This document shows positions 51,021 to 59,079 of a stretch of 64,000 bases of DNA, piece after piece. This DNA is from Bog-105 sp965277435 (GTDB lineage: Bacteria; Acidobacteriota; Terriglobia; Bryobacterales; Bryobacteraceae). Both the position numbers and the translations under genes were made by a program. Location: positions 1,984,001 to 2,048,000 of the forward strand of contig OZ255821.1 in NCBI GenBank assembly GCA_965277435.1. Direction: 5' to 3'. The notes beneath the pieces are model-generated. The model was given only the letters and a program-made list of their open reading frames with translations, was not told where the DNA came from and did not search any database. Numbering within the stretch: the stretch's first letter is position 1; each line of letters begins with the position of its first letter.

Positions 51021-52049
51021 TTATGAAAGCATATGGCCGGCACGGTGATCCCACTCGCGGCCATAGAAGGCGACCGAGGCGAGCCAGCATAGGAGGCAGG
51101 GTATCGCCAGCTTCAGACCGGCGGTCTTGATATTGGTGCCGACGGCGATCAGCGCAATGGTCTGGAGGATACCGTCAGGCCAGATAACGCCGGAAGTGAA
51201 ACGCCAGCGGGCTTGCGGGATCGGCTGTGACACCGATCGGTAATGGCCAATGGTCAACGCGGCGAGAGCGGCGAAAAAACCGCTGGTGAAATCGAGGGGC
51301 GCGACTAGCAGAGCGAGCAATGTGAGCCAGGCCAGATCTTTGGCCAGCAGGATCTGCCATCCGCGCAGGGGAACGAGCCGGTAACGGAGTGCGCCTCGCC
51401 CATCGAGCCCAATGAGAACTTGCGCGGAAGTACTCATCGCCATAACGGAAACAAGCGACATAATTTCGGCGGCTGCGGGCTCAAGGTTTTTGGCATGCAG
51501 CCGATAAGTGATAGTAAGACCGGCCAGCAGCAGCGCGACGTAGGGGTCGAGCGTAGTGAGTGTCTCGCGCCAGTGCAGTTGCATCAAAGCGCCGAAGATG
51601 CCGGGAGGTTTGGGGATTAGGCGAAGTAAATGCAGGTTGGGCGCGGAGCGGCGATGGAGATAGCGAATCAGGAGGAAGAGCAGGCGAGCTGAGACAACGA
51701 TGGCGAAAAAGAGAGCGGCGGTGCGGAGTTGACCGCGCAGCAGCAGTACAAGTGCGATCCAGAACAAAGGCGAAAAAGCGACACTGATCGTGCGAACCAG
51801 CGCGCGGTCGAAGGTGCTGAGCGGCCACAGACGCCAGCGATCGGCCGGCGCCTTCTCCATGGGATCGGCGGACAGCGGAAAAATCATGACGAGGCCAAGG
51901 AGAATCGCAAATAGTTCGGCGCTCTGCGGCTGCAGGCCAACCAGGAGGATGAATAAAAAGAGATTTTGGCCGGTGATGGAACGAAAAGTCTGAATATCCC
52001 GCCAGGAGGCGAGGGCGATTGCTTTTACTGCGCTGATGATCCGAGCCAA
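51021..52049 (-). CDS. ABC exporter membrane subunit (ABC-2-like, unassigned)
   Basis: 342 residues with about nine or ten hydrophobic segments and short loops. It matches no permease family that I can name with confidence. It is identified by context: its 5' end overlaps the ABC ATPase gene by 25 bp and the methyltransferase follows. Start is TTG at 52049. Probably the transmembrane half of an efflux or natural-product export system (inference). Confidence 0.7.
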   Translation of the reverse strand: MARIISAVKAIALASWRDIQTFRSITGQNLFLFILLVGLQPQSAELFAILLGLVMIFPLSADPMEKAPADRWRLWPLSTFDRALVRTISVAFSPLFWIALVLLLRGQLRTAALFFAIVVSARLLFLLIRYLHRRSAPNLHLLRLIPKPPGIFGALMQLHWRETLTTLDPYVALLLAGLTITYRLHAKNLEPAAAEIMSLVSVMAMSTSAQVLIGLDGRGALRYRLVPLRGWQILLAKDLAWLTLLALLVAPLDFTSGFFAALAALTIGHYRSVSQPIPQARWRFTSGVIWPDGILQTIALIAVGTNIKTAGLKLAIPCLLCWLASVAFYGREWDHRAGHMLS

Positions 52050-52762
52050 GTTAAGTCGTCCGCGGGCGGGGGTTCGATGAGTTCAAAGTAGAGATCTTCC
52101 AACGATTTGGGAAGTTCGGCCACGGTCGACTGCCAGAGTAACCGGCCGTGGTCGATAAGCAGGACCTGATCGGCTACCCGGTCGACGAGCGAAAGAATAT
52201 GAGAGGTGAGGAGAACGGTGACGCCGTGGCGGCCAAGGGTGCGCAGCAGTGTGCGAATAGTGACGGCGGTGATGGGATCGATACCTTCGAAAGGTTCGTC
52301 GAGGAATAGAGCGGGCGGATTGGGCAGAAGCGCCATGGCGAGAGCAGTCTTCTTTTTCATGCCATAGGAGCATTGATGGATGAACGTGTGTTCGCCGTCG
52401 GCGAGACGGAGCGCGCGCAGCAGTTGATCGGTGCGGGAGTGTGTTTCGCTGGAGGATAGACCGTAGATGCGGCCCGTGAGATCCAGATGTTCGCGGACGG
52501 TCAGGGCGTCGAACAGCGCGAGTGTCTCGGGCAGTACTCCCACAGCAGTGCGCAGAGTTTTGCTTTGGCAGTCGTGGCCACAGATGGTAGCGACGCCCCC
52601 GGAGGGCGGGAGGAGACCGGTGAGCATTTTAACGACGGTCGATTTACCGGCGCCGTTCGGTCCGAGCAGGGCGCAGATGCTGCCCGTAGGGATCTCAAAC
52701 GAGATCGGGGAAACGGCTTCAAATTCGCCAAAGCGGCGCGCAAGATCGTGTGCGGCGATCAT
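52025..52762 (-). CDS. ABC transporter ATP-binding protein
   Basis: A 245-residue ABC-2-type ATPase. Walker A is LLGPNGAGKSTVVKML, Q-loop region GVLPETLALFDALTVREHLD, signature helix CSYGMKKKTALAMALL (the YSxGMKK form usual for this family), Walker B PPALFLDEPFEGID and the H-loop LLTSHILSLVD. Its product should power the permease encoded just downstream. It is divergent from the cupin gene over 72 bp. Confidence 0.93.
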   Translation of the reverse strand: MIAAHDLARRFGEFEAVSPISFEIPTGSICALLGPNGAGKSTVVKMLTGLLPPSGGVATICGHDCQSKTLRTAVGVLPETLALFDALTVREHLDLTGRIYGLSSSETHSRTDQLLRALRLADGEHTFIHQCSYGMKKKTALAMALLPNPPALFLDEPFEGIDPITAVTIRTLLRTLGRHGVTVLLTSHILSLVDRVADQVLLIDHGRLLWQSTVAELPKSLEDLYFELIEPPPADDLTWLGSSAQ

Positions 52763-52834
52763 TCGTACTCGATTGTCGCTTACCTCTGCGAAACGCGAAG
52801 CGCAACCGGGCTGGCGCGGCGGGATCTACAGAAT

Positions 52835-53188
52835 ATGAGTGATACGACGGTAAAGAAAGTAGACTCCGCGCATTCGCCCAAAGGCGAACTGGGGCAGAAA
52901 TACCTAGCATCGGGGAAATTGGTGTCGATGCGGCTTTGGGATGAAAACGAAGCCAGTAAGGATGAGAAGAGTTCGGCCAGAGACTATGAGACGGTGGGCT
53001 ATGTGATCGAGGGGTCGGCGGAACTGGAGTTAGAGGGCCAGAAAATCCGGCTGGAAGCGGGCGATTCGTGGGTCGTACCCAAGGGCGCATCTCACAAATA
53101 CCACGTAAAGGGCCATTTTAAGGCAGTAGAAGCGACCAGCCCACCGGCGCAGGTGCATGACCGCGACAAAAAGCCCAATGTCACTTAG
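52835..53188 (+). CDS. Cupin-domain protein; stop codon inside a MITE-like repeat
   Basis: A 117-residue single-domain cupin. The beta-barrel pattern is visible in YETVGYVIEGSAELELEGQK and LEAGDSWVVPKGASHKYHV, with partial metal ligands (Glu and His of motif 2; motif 1 lacks the HxH pair), so metal binding is doubtful. ATG 52835 begins the recognisable sequence. The last residues KKPNVT and the TAG stop are read from AAAGCCCAATGTCACTTAG, which is identical at the left end of the repeat copy at 30061. The natural end of the protein was probably near VHDRD, before insertion. Confidence 0.85.
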   Translation: MSDTTVKKVDSAHSPKGELGQKYLASGKLVSMRLWDENEASKDEKSSARDYETVGYVIEGSAELELEGQKIRLEAGDSWVVPKGASHKYHVKGHFKAVEATSPPAQVHDRDKKPNVT

Positions 53189-53326
53189 TTTTCCCAAAAC
53201 CAACCAGTGCGCCTCTTGTGGAACAGGCGTTTTCGCCTGTCACCGTAGTGCTGCTCTGCCCCGGTGTGACCGCGAAAATCCAAAAGATCTCTCGATTTTC
53301 TCGAGAGCACCCTTAACTAAGTGGCA
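53179..53326. mobile_element. MITE-like structured repeat, copy 2 (most complete)
   Basis: 148 bp with terminal inverted repeats TGTCACTTAGTT and AACTAAGTGGCA (11 of 12 match). The internal hairpin ACAGGCG-TTTT-CGCCTGT spans 53223-53240, followed by the second hairpin region (TGACCGCGAAAATC against GATTTTCTCGAGAGCA). Compared with copy 1 it has an extra ~16 bp before CGCCTCTTGTGG. The left end overlaps the cupin gene's last 10 bases. Confidence 0.75.
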
Positions 53327-53377
53327 TGGAGCGTTAGCCTGCAATCACTTCTAACCCAAGCCGCCGCCTAAACGTTC

Positions 53378-53399
53378 GTAGGGTAGGCTTCAGCCTGCC
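53378..53399 (+). repeat. REP-like short repeat
   Basis: GTAGGGTAGGCTTCAGCCTG followed by CC. The near-palindromic core is AGGCT-TC-AGCCT. Its end abuts the stop codon of the SSS symporter gene. Same orientation as the copies at 57068, 58109 and 58142. Confidence 0.7.
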
Positions 53400-55075
53400 T
53401 ATTCCTCGGCCCCCCGGGCCGACAGAACCAAGCCGACCGCTACCACCACCGCGCAGCCGATCACGTTGTACCAGAGGAACGAAATGCGCGTGAAGGCGGC
53501 GACGGCGAAAATAGTTGTTTCGCCCGCCAGTACACCGATGAACGCCGGCGTGCCACCGACCTTCTTACAGAAGAAGGCCAGCACGAATACCCCCAACAGC
53601 CCGCCATAAAAAAGCGAACCGACGATATTGACGCGTTCGATCAGCGCGCCGAAACCGCGTGCGCCAAAGGAGGCGAAAGCGACGGCGTAGGAGCCCCAAA
53701 ACAGCGTGAAGCAACGCGAGGCCAGCAGATAATGATCGTCGCTGCGGTCTTTGACCAGGAAGCGGCGGTAGATATCGACTACCGAAACGGTGGCAAGGGA
53801 ATTGATCTCGCCTGACGTCGAACCCATCGAGGCGGAAAAGATCACACCGATGACCAGCCCGACGAGGCCGACCGGTAGATAGGTCTTCACGAAAGAGAGA
53901 AAAATGTAATTGGTGTCATCGTATTTTTCGCCGCCATGCAAACGTGCGACGATGCCGAGCGCCTGCTGGCGGGAGCGGGCGAATTGCTTTTCGGATTGCC
54001 GGAAATGGTTGAGCGCCTCCTGTTTTTGTGCCGCCGTTTGCCGGCCGGAGTGAACCAAAGCGTCAGCGGCAGCGCGCCGCTCTTCAAAGGCATGGTTGTA
54101 GCTGGACTGAGCAGGCTTCCAATCGGGAGTTTGCGCCGCCCGGGCCGCCTCGAGCGGTTGGAAAATCATGGGCGCTGGAACGAATAGCGAGACAACAAAG
54201 ACGATCGTGCCGATGAAAAGAATGAAGAGCTGCATCGGAATTTTAACTGTGGCATTGAATAACAGGCTCAAGCGGCTCTGCCCAATGGAGCTGCCGGTAA
54301 GGTAGCGCTGCACTTGGCTCTGGTCGCAGCCGAAATACGCGAGCGCCAGAAAGCAGCCGCCAATCAGGCCGCTCCACAAGTTGTAGCGATCGCTTAAATC
54401 CCAGTGCGGATCGACAATGTTCAGGCGTCCCGCGAGACCGGCCAGATGGACAGCGTCTCCGAAGGACACTTGCGCCGGCAGCGCGTGGATGGCAACCACC
54501 AGGCTGACAATCAAAGCGACAAAGATCATCGTCATCTGCTGTACATCGGCCCAGGTGAGCGCTTTGATGCCGCCGGTCGCGGTGTAGACGACCACTAAGG
54601 TGCCGATCAGAACCGTAATGATGCGGTCGGACCAGCCGAGAACGCCGGCTAAGGCGACGGCCGGCGCGTAGAGCCCGATACCTGCCGCCAGACCGCGCTG
54701 GATCAGAAAGACAATACTGACCAGCGCGCGAGTTTTGGCGTCGAAACGCTGCTCAAGGTATTCGTAAGCAGTGTAGACCTTGGCGCGATGAAATATCGGG
54801 ACAGCAGTCGTACACAGAATGACCATCGCGATGGGCAGTCCAAAGTAGAACTGGACGAAGCGCATGCCGTCGACGTAAGCCTGGCCAGTGGTGGAAATGA
54901 AAGTGATAGCACTCGCCTGCGTGGCGAGAATGGACAGGCCCATCGCGTACCAGGGCATGCTCTTACCGGCCAGCAGATATTTGCTGACGGTGTTGCTGCC
55001 GCGGCCGCGATAGAGACCGTAGCTGACGAGTGAAATTAACCACGCAAAGAAGACGAACCAGTCGACCGATCTCAT
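53399..55075 (-). CDS. Sodium:solute symporter (SSS family)
   Basis: A 558-residue inner-membrane transporter with ~13 TM segments. Family motifs: the N-terminal YRGRGSNTVSKYLLAGKSMP, LSILATQASAITFISTTGQA, TATGGIKALTWADVQQ and the later GSTSGEINSLATVSVVDIYR. Between two TM segments in the middle lies a charged ~90-residue loop (QPLEAARAAQTPDWKPAQ to LHGGEKYDD). Sodium-driven uptake of a sugar or organic acid is likely; the substrate is unknown. Its start overlaps the CutC stop by 4 bp (ATGA), so the pair is coupled. Confidence 0.92.
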   Translation of the reverse strand: MRSVDWFVFFAWLISLVSYGLYRGRGSNTVSKYLLAGKSMPWYAMGLSILATQASAITFISTTGQAYVDGMRFVQFYFGLPIAMVILCTTAVPIFHRAKVYTAYEYLEQRFDAKTRALVSIVFLIQRGLAAGIGLYAPAVALAGVLGWSDRIITVLIGTLVVVYTATGGIKALTWADVQQMTMIFVALIVSLVVAIHALPAQVSFGDAVHLAGLAGRLNIVDPHWDLSDRYNLWSGLIGGCFLALAYFGCDQSQVQRYLTGSSIGQSRLSLLFNATVKIPMQLFILFIGTIVFVVSLFVPAPMIFQPLEAARAAQTPDWKPAQSSYNHAFEERRAAADALVHSGRQTAAQKQEALNHFRQSEKQFARSRQQALGIVARLHGGEKYDDTNYIFLSFVKTYLPVGLVGLVIGVIFSASMGSTSGEINSLATVSVVDIYRRFLVKDRSDDHYLLASRCFTLFWGSYAVAFASFGARGFGALIERVNIVGSLFYGGLLGVFVLAFFCKKVGGTPAFIGVLAGETTIFAVAAFTRISFLWYNVIGCAVVVAVGLVLSARGAEE

Positions 55076-55770
55076 CGAAGAGCGCTCTTGATCGCGCGCA
55101 CGGCATCACGCGACACTGCGCCGGAAACTGTGTGCGGGAGGCGGGCGGCTCGGCCGACGTGTACTTCACGCAGCTCGGGGGTGGTGGCCAGATCGGCTAG
55201 CAGACAGGAACAGAGACCCGCGCCGGTCAGTATCTGGATAGATGGCTGGGCGCTCTGCTGCCAGGCGAGCAGGCGCGATTTTCTTTCTTCCCAGCCGCCG
55301 TCTCCACCAGTGGTCAAAATGCGATCGACCTGCGGGTAGGCCCGCAGCTGAGCGATGGCGGAATTAGGGTCGGCAATTTCGTCGAACGCGCGGTGGAAGG
55401 TGATGCGGCAGGCAGGCGCGGCGGCGCAGATGGCCACGAGGGGCGCAATGTCGAGCGAATGATTCTTCACGAAGCCCAGAACCAATCCGTTTATCGGCTG
55501 TTTTGAGAAGTCCTGCTGAGAGTACTGGGCAGCCAGTGACACCATGCGCGCCAGGTGATCGGCATGGTCCAGAGACAGGGTGGGCGATTCGCGCAGCATG
55601 ACGCGAACGGGGATCGAAACCGCCTCGAGCACGGCGCGTATCGTGGCAATCTCTGGAGTCAAGCCCCCGACCTCCAGAGCACGTACCAGTTCAACCCGAT
55701 CGGCGCCTCCCGCCTCAGCCTCGATTGCATCTTCTGGAGAGGTGACGATCACTTCGAGGAAGTTGGCCAT
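55072..55770 (-). CDS. cutC: CutC family protein
   Basis: A 232-residue TIM-barrel protein of the CutC family, historically tied to copper homeostasis although that role is disputed. Family stretches are LEVIVTSPEDAIEAEAGGAD with RVELVRALEVGGLTPE, ITFHRAFDEIADP and ILTTGGDGGWEERKSRLLAW. It is the first gene of a two-gene unit with the SSS symporter. That pairing fits better with uptake and catabolism of a small molecule than with copper export (inference). Confidence 0.9.
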   Translation of the reverse strand: MANFLEVIVTSPEDAIEAEAGGADRVELVRALEVGGLTPEIATIRAVLEAVSIPVRVMLRESPTLSLDHADHLARMVSLAAQYSQQDFSKQPINGLVLGFVKNHSLDIAPLVAICAAAPACRITFHRAFDEIADPNSAIAQLRAYPQVDRILTTGGDGGWEERKSRLLAWQQSAQPSIQILTGAGLCSCLLADLATTPELREVHVGRAARLPHTVSGAVSRDAVRAIKSALR

Positions 55771-55837
55771 GCGGATACTGCCGCATTCTAGCGTGTACCG
55801 GGTTCAGACCTGTTTCCGACGCCCCTAACCGCAAAAT

Positions 55838-55935
55838 GCCAGTGTGTCTCTTGTGGAACAGGCGCTTTCGCCTGTCACCGTAGCACTGCTCTGCCCCGGG
55901 GTGACCGCGAAGATCCAAAACACCTCTGGATTCCC
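55838..55935. mobile_element. MITE-like structured repeat, copy 3 (truncated)
   Basis: Core of the same element (CTCTTGTGGAACAGGCG, loop CTTT, CGCCTGTCACCGTAG, CTCTGCCCC, GTGACCGCGAA) without recognisable terminal repeats. The hairpin stem ACAGGCG/CGCCTGT is unchanged while its loop differs from both other copies. Lies between cutC and the SDR gene. Confidence 0.7.
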
Positions 55936-55989
55936 CAACCGTGACTTTCAATCGAGCGTTTTGTGCATTTGCGACAAGAAGCAGCGTAA

Positions 55990-56811
55990 TTAGCGGTGAC
56001 GAACACGCAGCGAATCCCACGAACCGTCGGCGAACCATCCGCCATCCACGGAAAGGGTGTGGCCGTTGATGAAAGCGCTTTGTGCGGGATCTGCCAGGAA
56101 GGCGATGGCGGAAGCAATATCAGCGGGCGACGCGAAGCGTGCCATGGGAACACGATTTTCAATGTCGACATCGGCGTAAAGACCGGCCGCCTGCGGAGCA
56201 ACGTCCATGGGCGTTTTCACCCAGCCAGGACAAACGGCGTTGGTGCGGACGCCGCGGCCGCCCCACTCGGCCGCAAGGGTGCGGGTGAGGCCGATCAAGC
56301 CGTGCTTGCTGGCGTTATAGGCCGCACGGTCGGCGATTCCCAGCAGGCCGGCGATAGAAGCAACGTTCACGATGCTGCCATGCCGCTGTTCCAGCATCAG
56401 GCGGCCCAATTCACGACTCAGGAGGAAAGGCGCGAGTAGATTGACTTCGAGGACGCGCCGCCAATCGTCAGCAGTGGTATCTTCTGCTGGACAAATATGC
56501 GAGATCCCGGCGTTATTGACCAGTACATCGACGCGGCGGAAGGCCTGACGCGTCTTTTCGGCGACGCTCAAAGCGGTGCCTTCCTGCGAAAGATCGCCCA
56601 TTACTTCGATTACCGGGCGTCCGCGGGATGAAAGTCGGCCGCGGAGAGCCGTGCAGGGAGCGACATCGCACAAAACGAGCGAATAACCCTTTTCGGCAAG
56701 CAGTTCCGCCGTTTGCGCACCGATCCCCTGGGCGGCGCCGGTAACGACGGCCACCTTATTGTTGTCGGACGACACTTCGGACGGTTCAAGGTGGAAATCA
56801 GCGTAGGGCAT
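55990..56811 (-). CDS. SDR family oxidoreductase
   Basis: A 273-residue classical short-chain dehydrogenase/reductase. NAD(P)-binding TGAAQGIGAQ, then NNAGISH, catalytic Ser in VNVASIAG and YxxxK in AYNASKHG, followed by CPGWVKTPM. The ~15-residue N-terminal extension (MPYADFHLEPSEVSS) is unusual but harmless. The substrate cannot be read from sequence; 3-hydroxyacyl or sugar-alcohol dehydrogenases are closest in style. Confidence 0.92.
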   Translation of the reverse strand: MPYADFHLEPSEVSSDNNKVAVVTGAAQGIGAQTAELLAEKGYSLVLCDVAPCTALRGRLSSRGRPVIEVMGDLSQEGTALSVAEKTRQAFRRVDVLVNNAGISHICPAEDTTADDWRRVLEVNLLAPFLLSRELGRLMLEQRHGSIVNVASIAGLLGIADRAAYNASKHGLIGLTRTLAAEWGGRGVRTNAVCPGWVKTPMDVAPQAAGLYADVDIENRVPMARFASPADIASAIAFLADPAQSAFINGHTLSVDGGWFADGSWDSLRVRHR

Positions 56812-56876
56812 GGCCGGTTTGCCTTCAGTATAAAAACCCTGGGAAACAACTCACGCTAACCGCGGTTTCGGCCGAT

Positions 56877-57056
56877 ATGACAGGCGGGAGTAAAAAATTG
56901 GCCAAACTGACGACCTTGCGATTGAATGAGGATGATCGAGACGAATTCCCGAGCGATGGAGCCCGGCTGCGATACGCGTTTCTGATGATGCTGGCAGCAA
57001 ATGTGTTTGTGGCGGCGGGAGCCGTTAGTTTTGGGGCGCTTTATTTTTGGCAGTAG
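56877..57056 (+). CDS. Small single-pass membrane protein (59 residues)
   Basis: A short frame with an acidic/basic N-terminus (KLAKLTTLRLNEDDRDEFP) and one hydrophobic helix at the C-terminus (FLMMLAANVFVAAGAVSFGA), ending LYFWQ. ATG 56877 has no ribosome-binding site; TTG at 56898 has GGCGGGAG 7 nt upstream and would give a 52-residue product, so the shorter form may be the real one. I know no family. It resembles the tail-anchored small proteins often missed in annotation. Confidence 0.55.
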   Translation: MTGGSKKLAKLTTLRLNEDDRDEFPSDGARLRYAFLMMLAANVFVAAGAVSFGALYFWQ

Positions 57057-57067
57057 CCAAACACCCC

Positions 57068-57089
57068 GTAGGGTAGGCTTTAGCCTGCC
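57068..57089 (+). repeat. REP-like short repeat
   Basis: GTAGGGTAGGCTTTAGCCTG followed by CC; one base differs from the 53378 copy. It marks the left side of the STGPRT-family gene region. Confidence 0.65.
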
Positions 57090-57187
57090 GTCTTCCAGTC
57101 CTTCGAAAAAGGCGAACTATAAACTATTACTGCTTCAGCACTTAGGTTTTCTCGTCCGGCGCAAAGCGCTTTTTGCCTCCCTCGTTG

Positions 57188-57208
57188 CGGCGGAAGCTTA
57201 AACCGCCG
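57188..57208. repeat. GC-rich inverted repeat
   Basis: CGGCGG (57188-57193) and CCGCCG (57203-57208) around AAGCTTAAA. It lies in the 5' region of the STGPRT-family gene. The rest of the 57090-57322 stretch holds no gene that I can support. Confidence 0.5.
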
Positions 57209-57322
57209 TGGGGAATCACAGCCCTAGAAAATTTTTTGGGTCGTTGATTCGAAAAGCCTTACGCCTCCCCGCAGCCAAAATCCTTTGTAACGGCCTCTCC
57301 ACGCCTGCTACCCTGCTTCATC

Positions 57323-58102
57323 ATGACTGCCCGCTCCATTCGCCGCGCCCAGGAACGCAAAGCCAAAAAGCTCGCCCGCAAAGCGAACATAGAAGAAATC
57401 CGCGAACTCGCTGTCGTTGAAACAGCCGCCGCGCCGGAAGCGACGGAAATCTCCCCCACCCGCCACGCCGCCAATCGCGCCAATGCCACTTTCTCCACCG
57501 GCCCCCGCACCGCCGAAGGCAAAGCCCAATCCTCCATCAACGCCCTGAAAACCGCTCTTACCGGCCGCACCGTCCTGCTGCCCTCCGACGATGCTGCCGC
57601 TTACGAACAGTACGTCGAGCGCTTCGTCCGCGAGTTCCAGCCCGTCGGCGCTCGCGAATCTGAGCTGGTACAGTCGATCGCCGATGCCAACTGGCGTCTC
57701 CGCCGCATCCCCACTCTCGAGTTCGCCCTCTACGCCCGCGGACGCAGCCAGTTCGCCGAGAAATTCGTCGCCGAACCGGCCGAAGCCCAGGCCGGCCTGA
57801 TCGAACTCGAAACGTATCTTGTCTATGAAAAGCAGTTCCGCAATCTGCAACTCCAGGAAACCCGCTTACGCCGCCAGCGTGACAAAGATCTCGCCGATCT
57901 CCGCGAAGCCCAGCAGGAACGCAACAAGCAGGAAGCACAGGACCTAGCCACTGCCGCTACCGTGTACCAAGTCGCTCGCAGTCGCAACCAACCCTTCGAC
58001 CCGGCCGACCATGGCTTCGAATTTTCAATCGCCGATATCGAGTCTTATATTGAAGGCGCTCGCACCGCCCAAGCCATGCGCGAACTAACAAAAGCCGCCT
58101 GA
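57323..58102 (+). CDS. STGPRT-family hypothetical protein, compositionally foreign
   Basis: 259 residues. A basic N-terminus (RRAQERKAKKLARKA) precedes the family hallmark ANRANATFSTGPRTAEGKAQ, then SSINALKTALTG. The rest is a charged helical region with likely coiled coil (LQLQETRLRRQRDKDLADLR). Proteins with the NAxxSTGPRTxEGKxxSxxNAxxxGLTG pattern are, as I recall, common and multicopy in Acidobacteria and Planctomycetes, with no known function. The coding strand is strongly C-rich (57481-57540 has 28 C, 9 G) whereas flanking DNA is G-rich on this strand. One REP-like repeat lies to its left and two immediately to its right. All this suggests transfer or mobility. Confidence 0.8.
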   Translation: MTARSIRRAQERKAKKLARKANIEEIRELAVVETAAAPEATEISPTRHAANRANATFSTGPRTAEGKAQSSINALKTALTGRTVLLPSDDAAAYEQYVERFVREFQPVGARESELVQSIADANWRLRRIPTLEFALYARGRSQFAEKFVAEPAEAQAGLIELETYLVYEKQFRNLQLQETRLRRQRDKDLADLREAQQERNKQEAQDLATAATVYQVARSRNQPFDPADHGFEFSIADIESYIEGARTAQAMRELTKAA

Positions 58103-58108
58103 ACCCTC

Positions 58109-58130
58109 GTAGGGTAGGCTTCAGCCTTCC
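58109..58130 (+). repeat. REP-like short repeat
   Basis: GTAGGGTAGGCTTCAGCCTT followed by CC (one base off). It begins 6 bp after the STGPRT-family stop codon. Confidence 0.65.
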
Positions 58131-58141
58131 AGTTTTTGTCC

Positions 58142-58163
58142 GTAGGGTAGGCTTCAGCCTGCC
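58142..58163 (+). repeat. REP-like short repeat
   Basis: Exact match to the 53378 copy, tandem with the preceding one (33-bp period). Ends 23 bp before the NmrA-like gene's stop. Confidence 0.7.
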
Positions 58164-58185
58164 AGCCGCGTTCTTCTAAATCAAG

Positions 58186-59046
58186 TCAAGCCGCGGTTTG
58201 CCAGTTCGTGTTGAGCCAGCGATCGAAGGTGGTCAGGTGATGAAACTGTTCCCGTAGAGCCGGAAGATCGATCTGGTAACCCGTCTTCTGAAACCAGTCG
58301 AACATAATGGCGCTTTCTTCACCGGCCATTTGTTTGAACTCATCCAGCGATAGTTGTTTGTATTCGACAGGCTTACCAAGACGGTGGGAGAACTCCTGGG
58401 TGATTTCCGCGAAAGAACGTTCGTCGCCGGCGATTTCCAGGGTTTTGCCGTGCCAGGCACCCGGCCGCTCGAAGGCCTGGGTTACGAAAGCGCCGATATC
58501 GTCAACGGCAATCATGGCCATCAGAGTCTCTGGACTCAGGGGCATCGCTAAAGTCCCACCGTCAATCTGCTGTTTACTCGGGAGAAAGTTTTCCATGAAG
58601 AACGGCGGCCGGAAGATGGTGTAAGGAACGCCCTTACCGCGGAGATGTTCCTCAATCTGGAACTTGCTGTCGAAGTGAGGGATGCCGGTTTGCTGATCGG
58701 CGCTCGCCACCGAGTCATACACAAAGTGACTGACTCCGGCGCGGCTGGCGGCATCGATCAGATTCTTGCCCTGCCGGATTTCGGTTTCGGCACCGCCAGT
58801 GAAATCCTGCACGGAAAAGACGCCATCGACTTCGTCAAGAGCACGCGCGAGGGAGGCAGGATCTTCCAGGTCGCCCTGCACCACGGCGACGCCATGGCCG
58901 ACCAGAGCGAGTGCGGCCGGCTTGTTGGGATCGCGCGTGAGGACTCGGACATCGAAGTTAGCTTTTCGCAGGTGATGGAACACCGCGCCGCCTTGTTTGC
59001 CGGTGGCGCCGGTCACCAAGATGGTCTTTTGAGTTTTCTTAGCCAT
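58186..59046 (-). CDS. NmrA/HSCARG-like NAD(P)-binding protein
   Basis: 286 residues, atypical SDR fold. The dinucleotide motif ILVTGATGKQGGAVFHHL is at the N-terminus, followed by RVLTRDP, VQGDLEDP and YDSVASADQQTGIPHFDSKF, with PYTIFRPPFFMENF later. In NmrA-like proteins the YxxxK site is often lost and they act as redox sensors, as here (FDSKF instead of YxxxK). Function not assigned. Convergent with the STGPRT-family gene. Confidence 0.88.
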   Translation of the reverse strand: MAKKTQKTILVTGATGKQGGAVFHHLRKANFDVRVLTRDPNKPAALALVGHGVAVVQGDLEDPASLARALDEVDGVFSVQDFTGGAETEIRQGKNLIDAASRAGVSHFVYDSVASADQQTGIPHFDSKFQIEEHLRGKGVPYTIFRPPFFMENFLPSKQQIDGGTLAMPLSPETLMAMIAVDDIGAFVTQAFERPGAWHGKTLEIAGDERSFAEITQEFSHRLGKPVEYKQLSLDEFKQMAGEESAIMFDWFQKTGYQIDLPALREQFHHLTTFDRWLNTNWQTAA

Positions 59047-59079
59047 AAGTTTTAGGGTAGCGGAGCGAGTCAGGGCCGC

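Noticed and set aside
57323..58102. RAYT/TnpA-REP transposase flanked by REPs
   Set aside because: No HUH motif or catalytic Tyr region is visible; the protein is a basic/helical STGPRT-family member.
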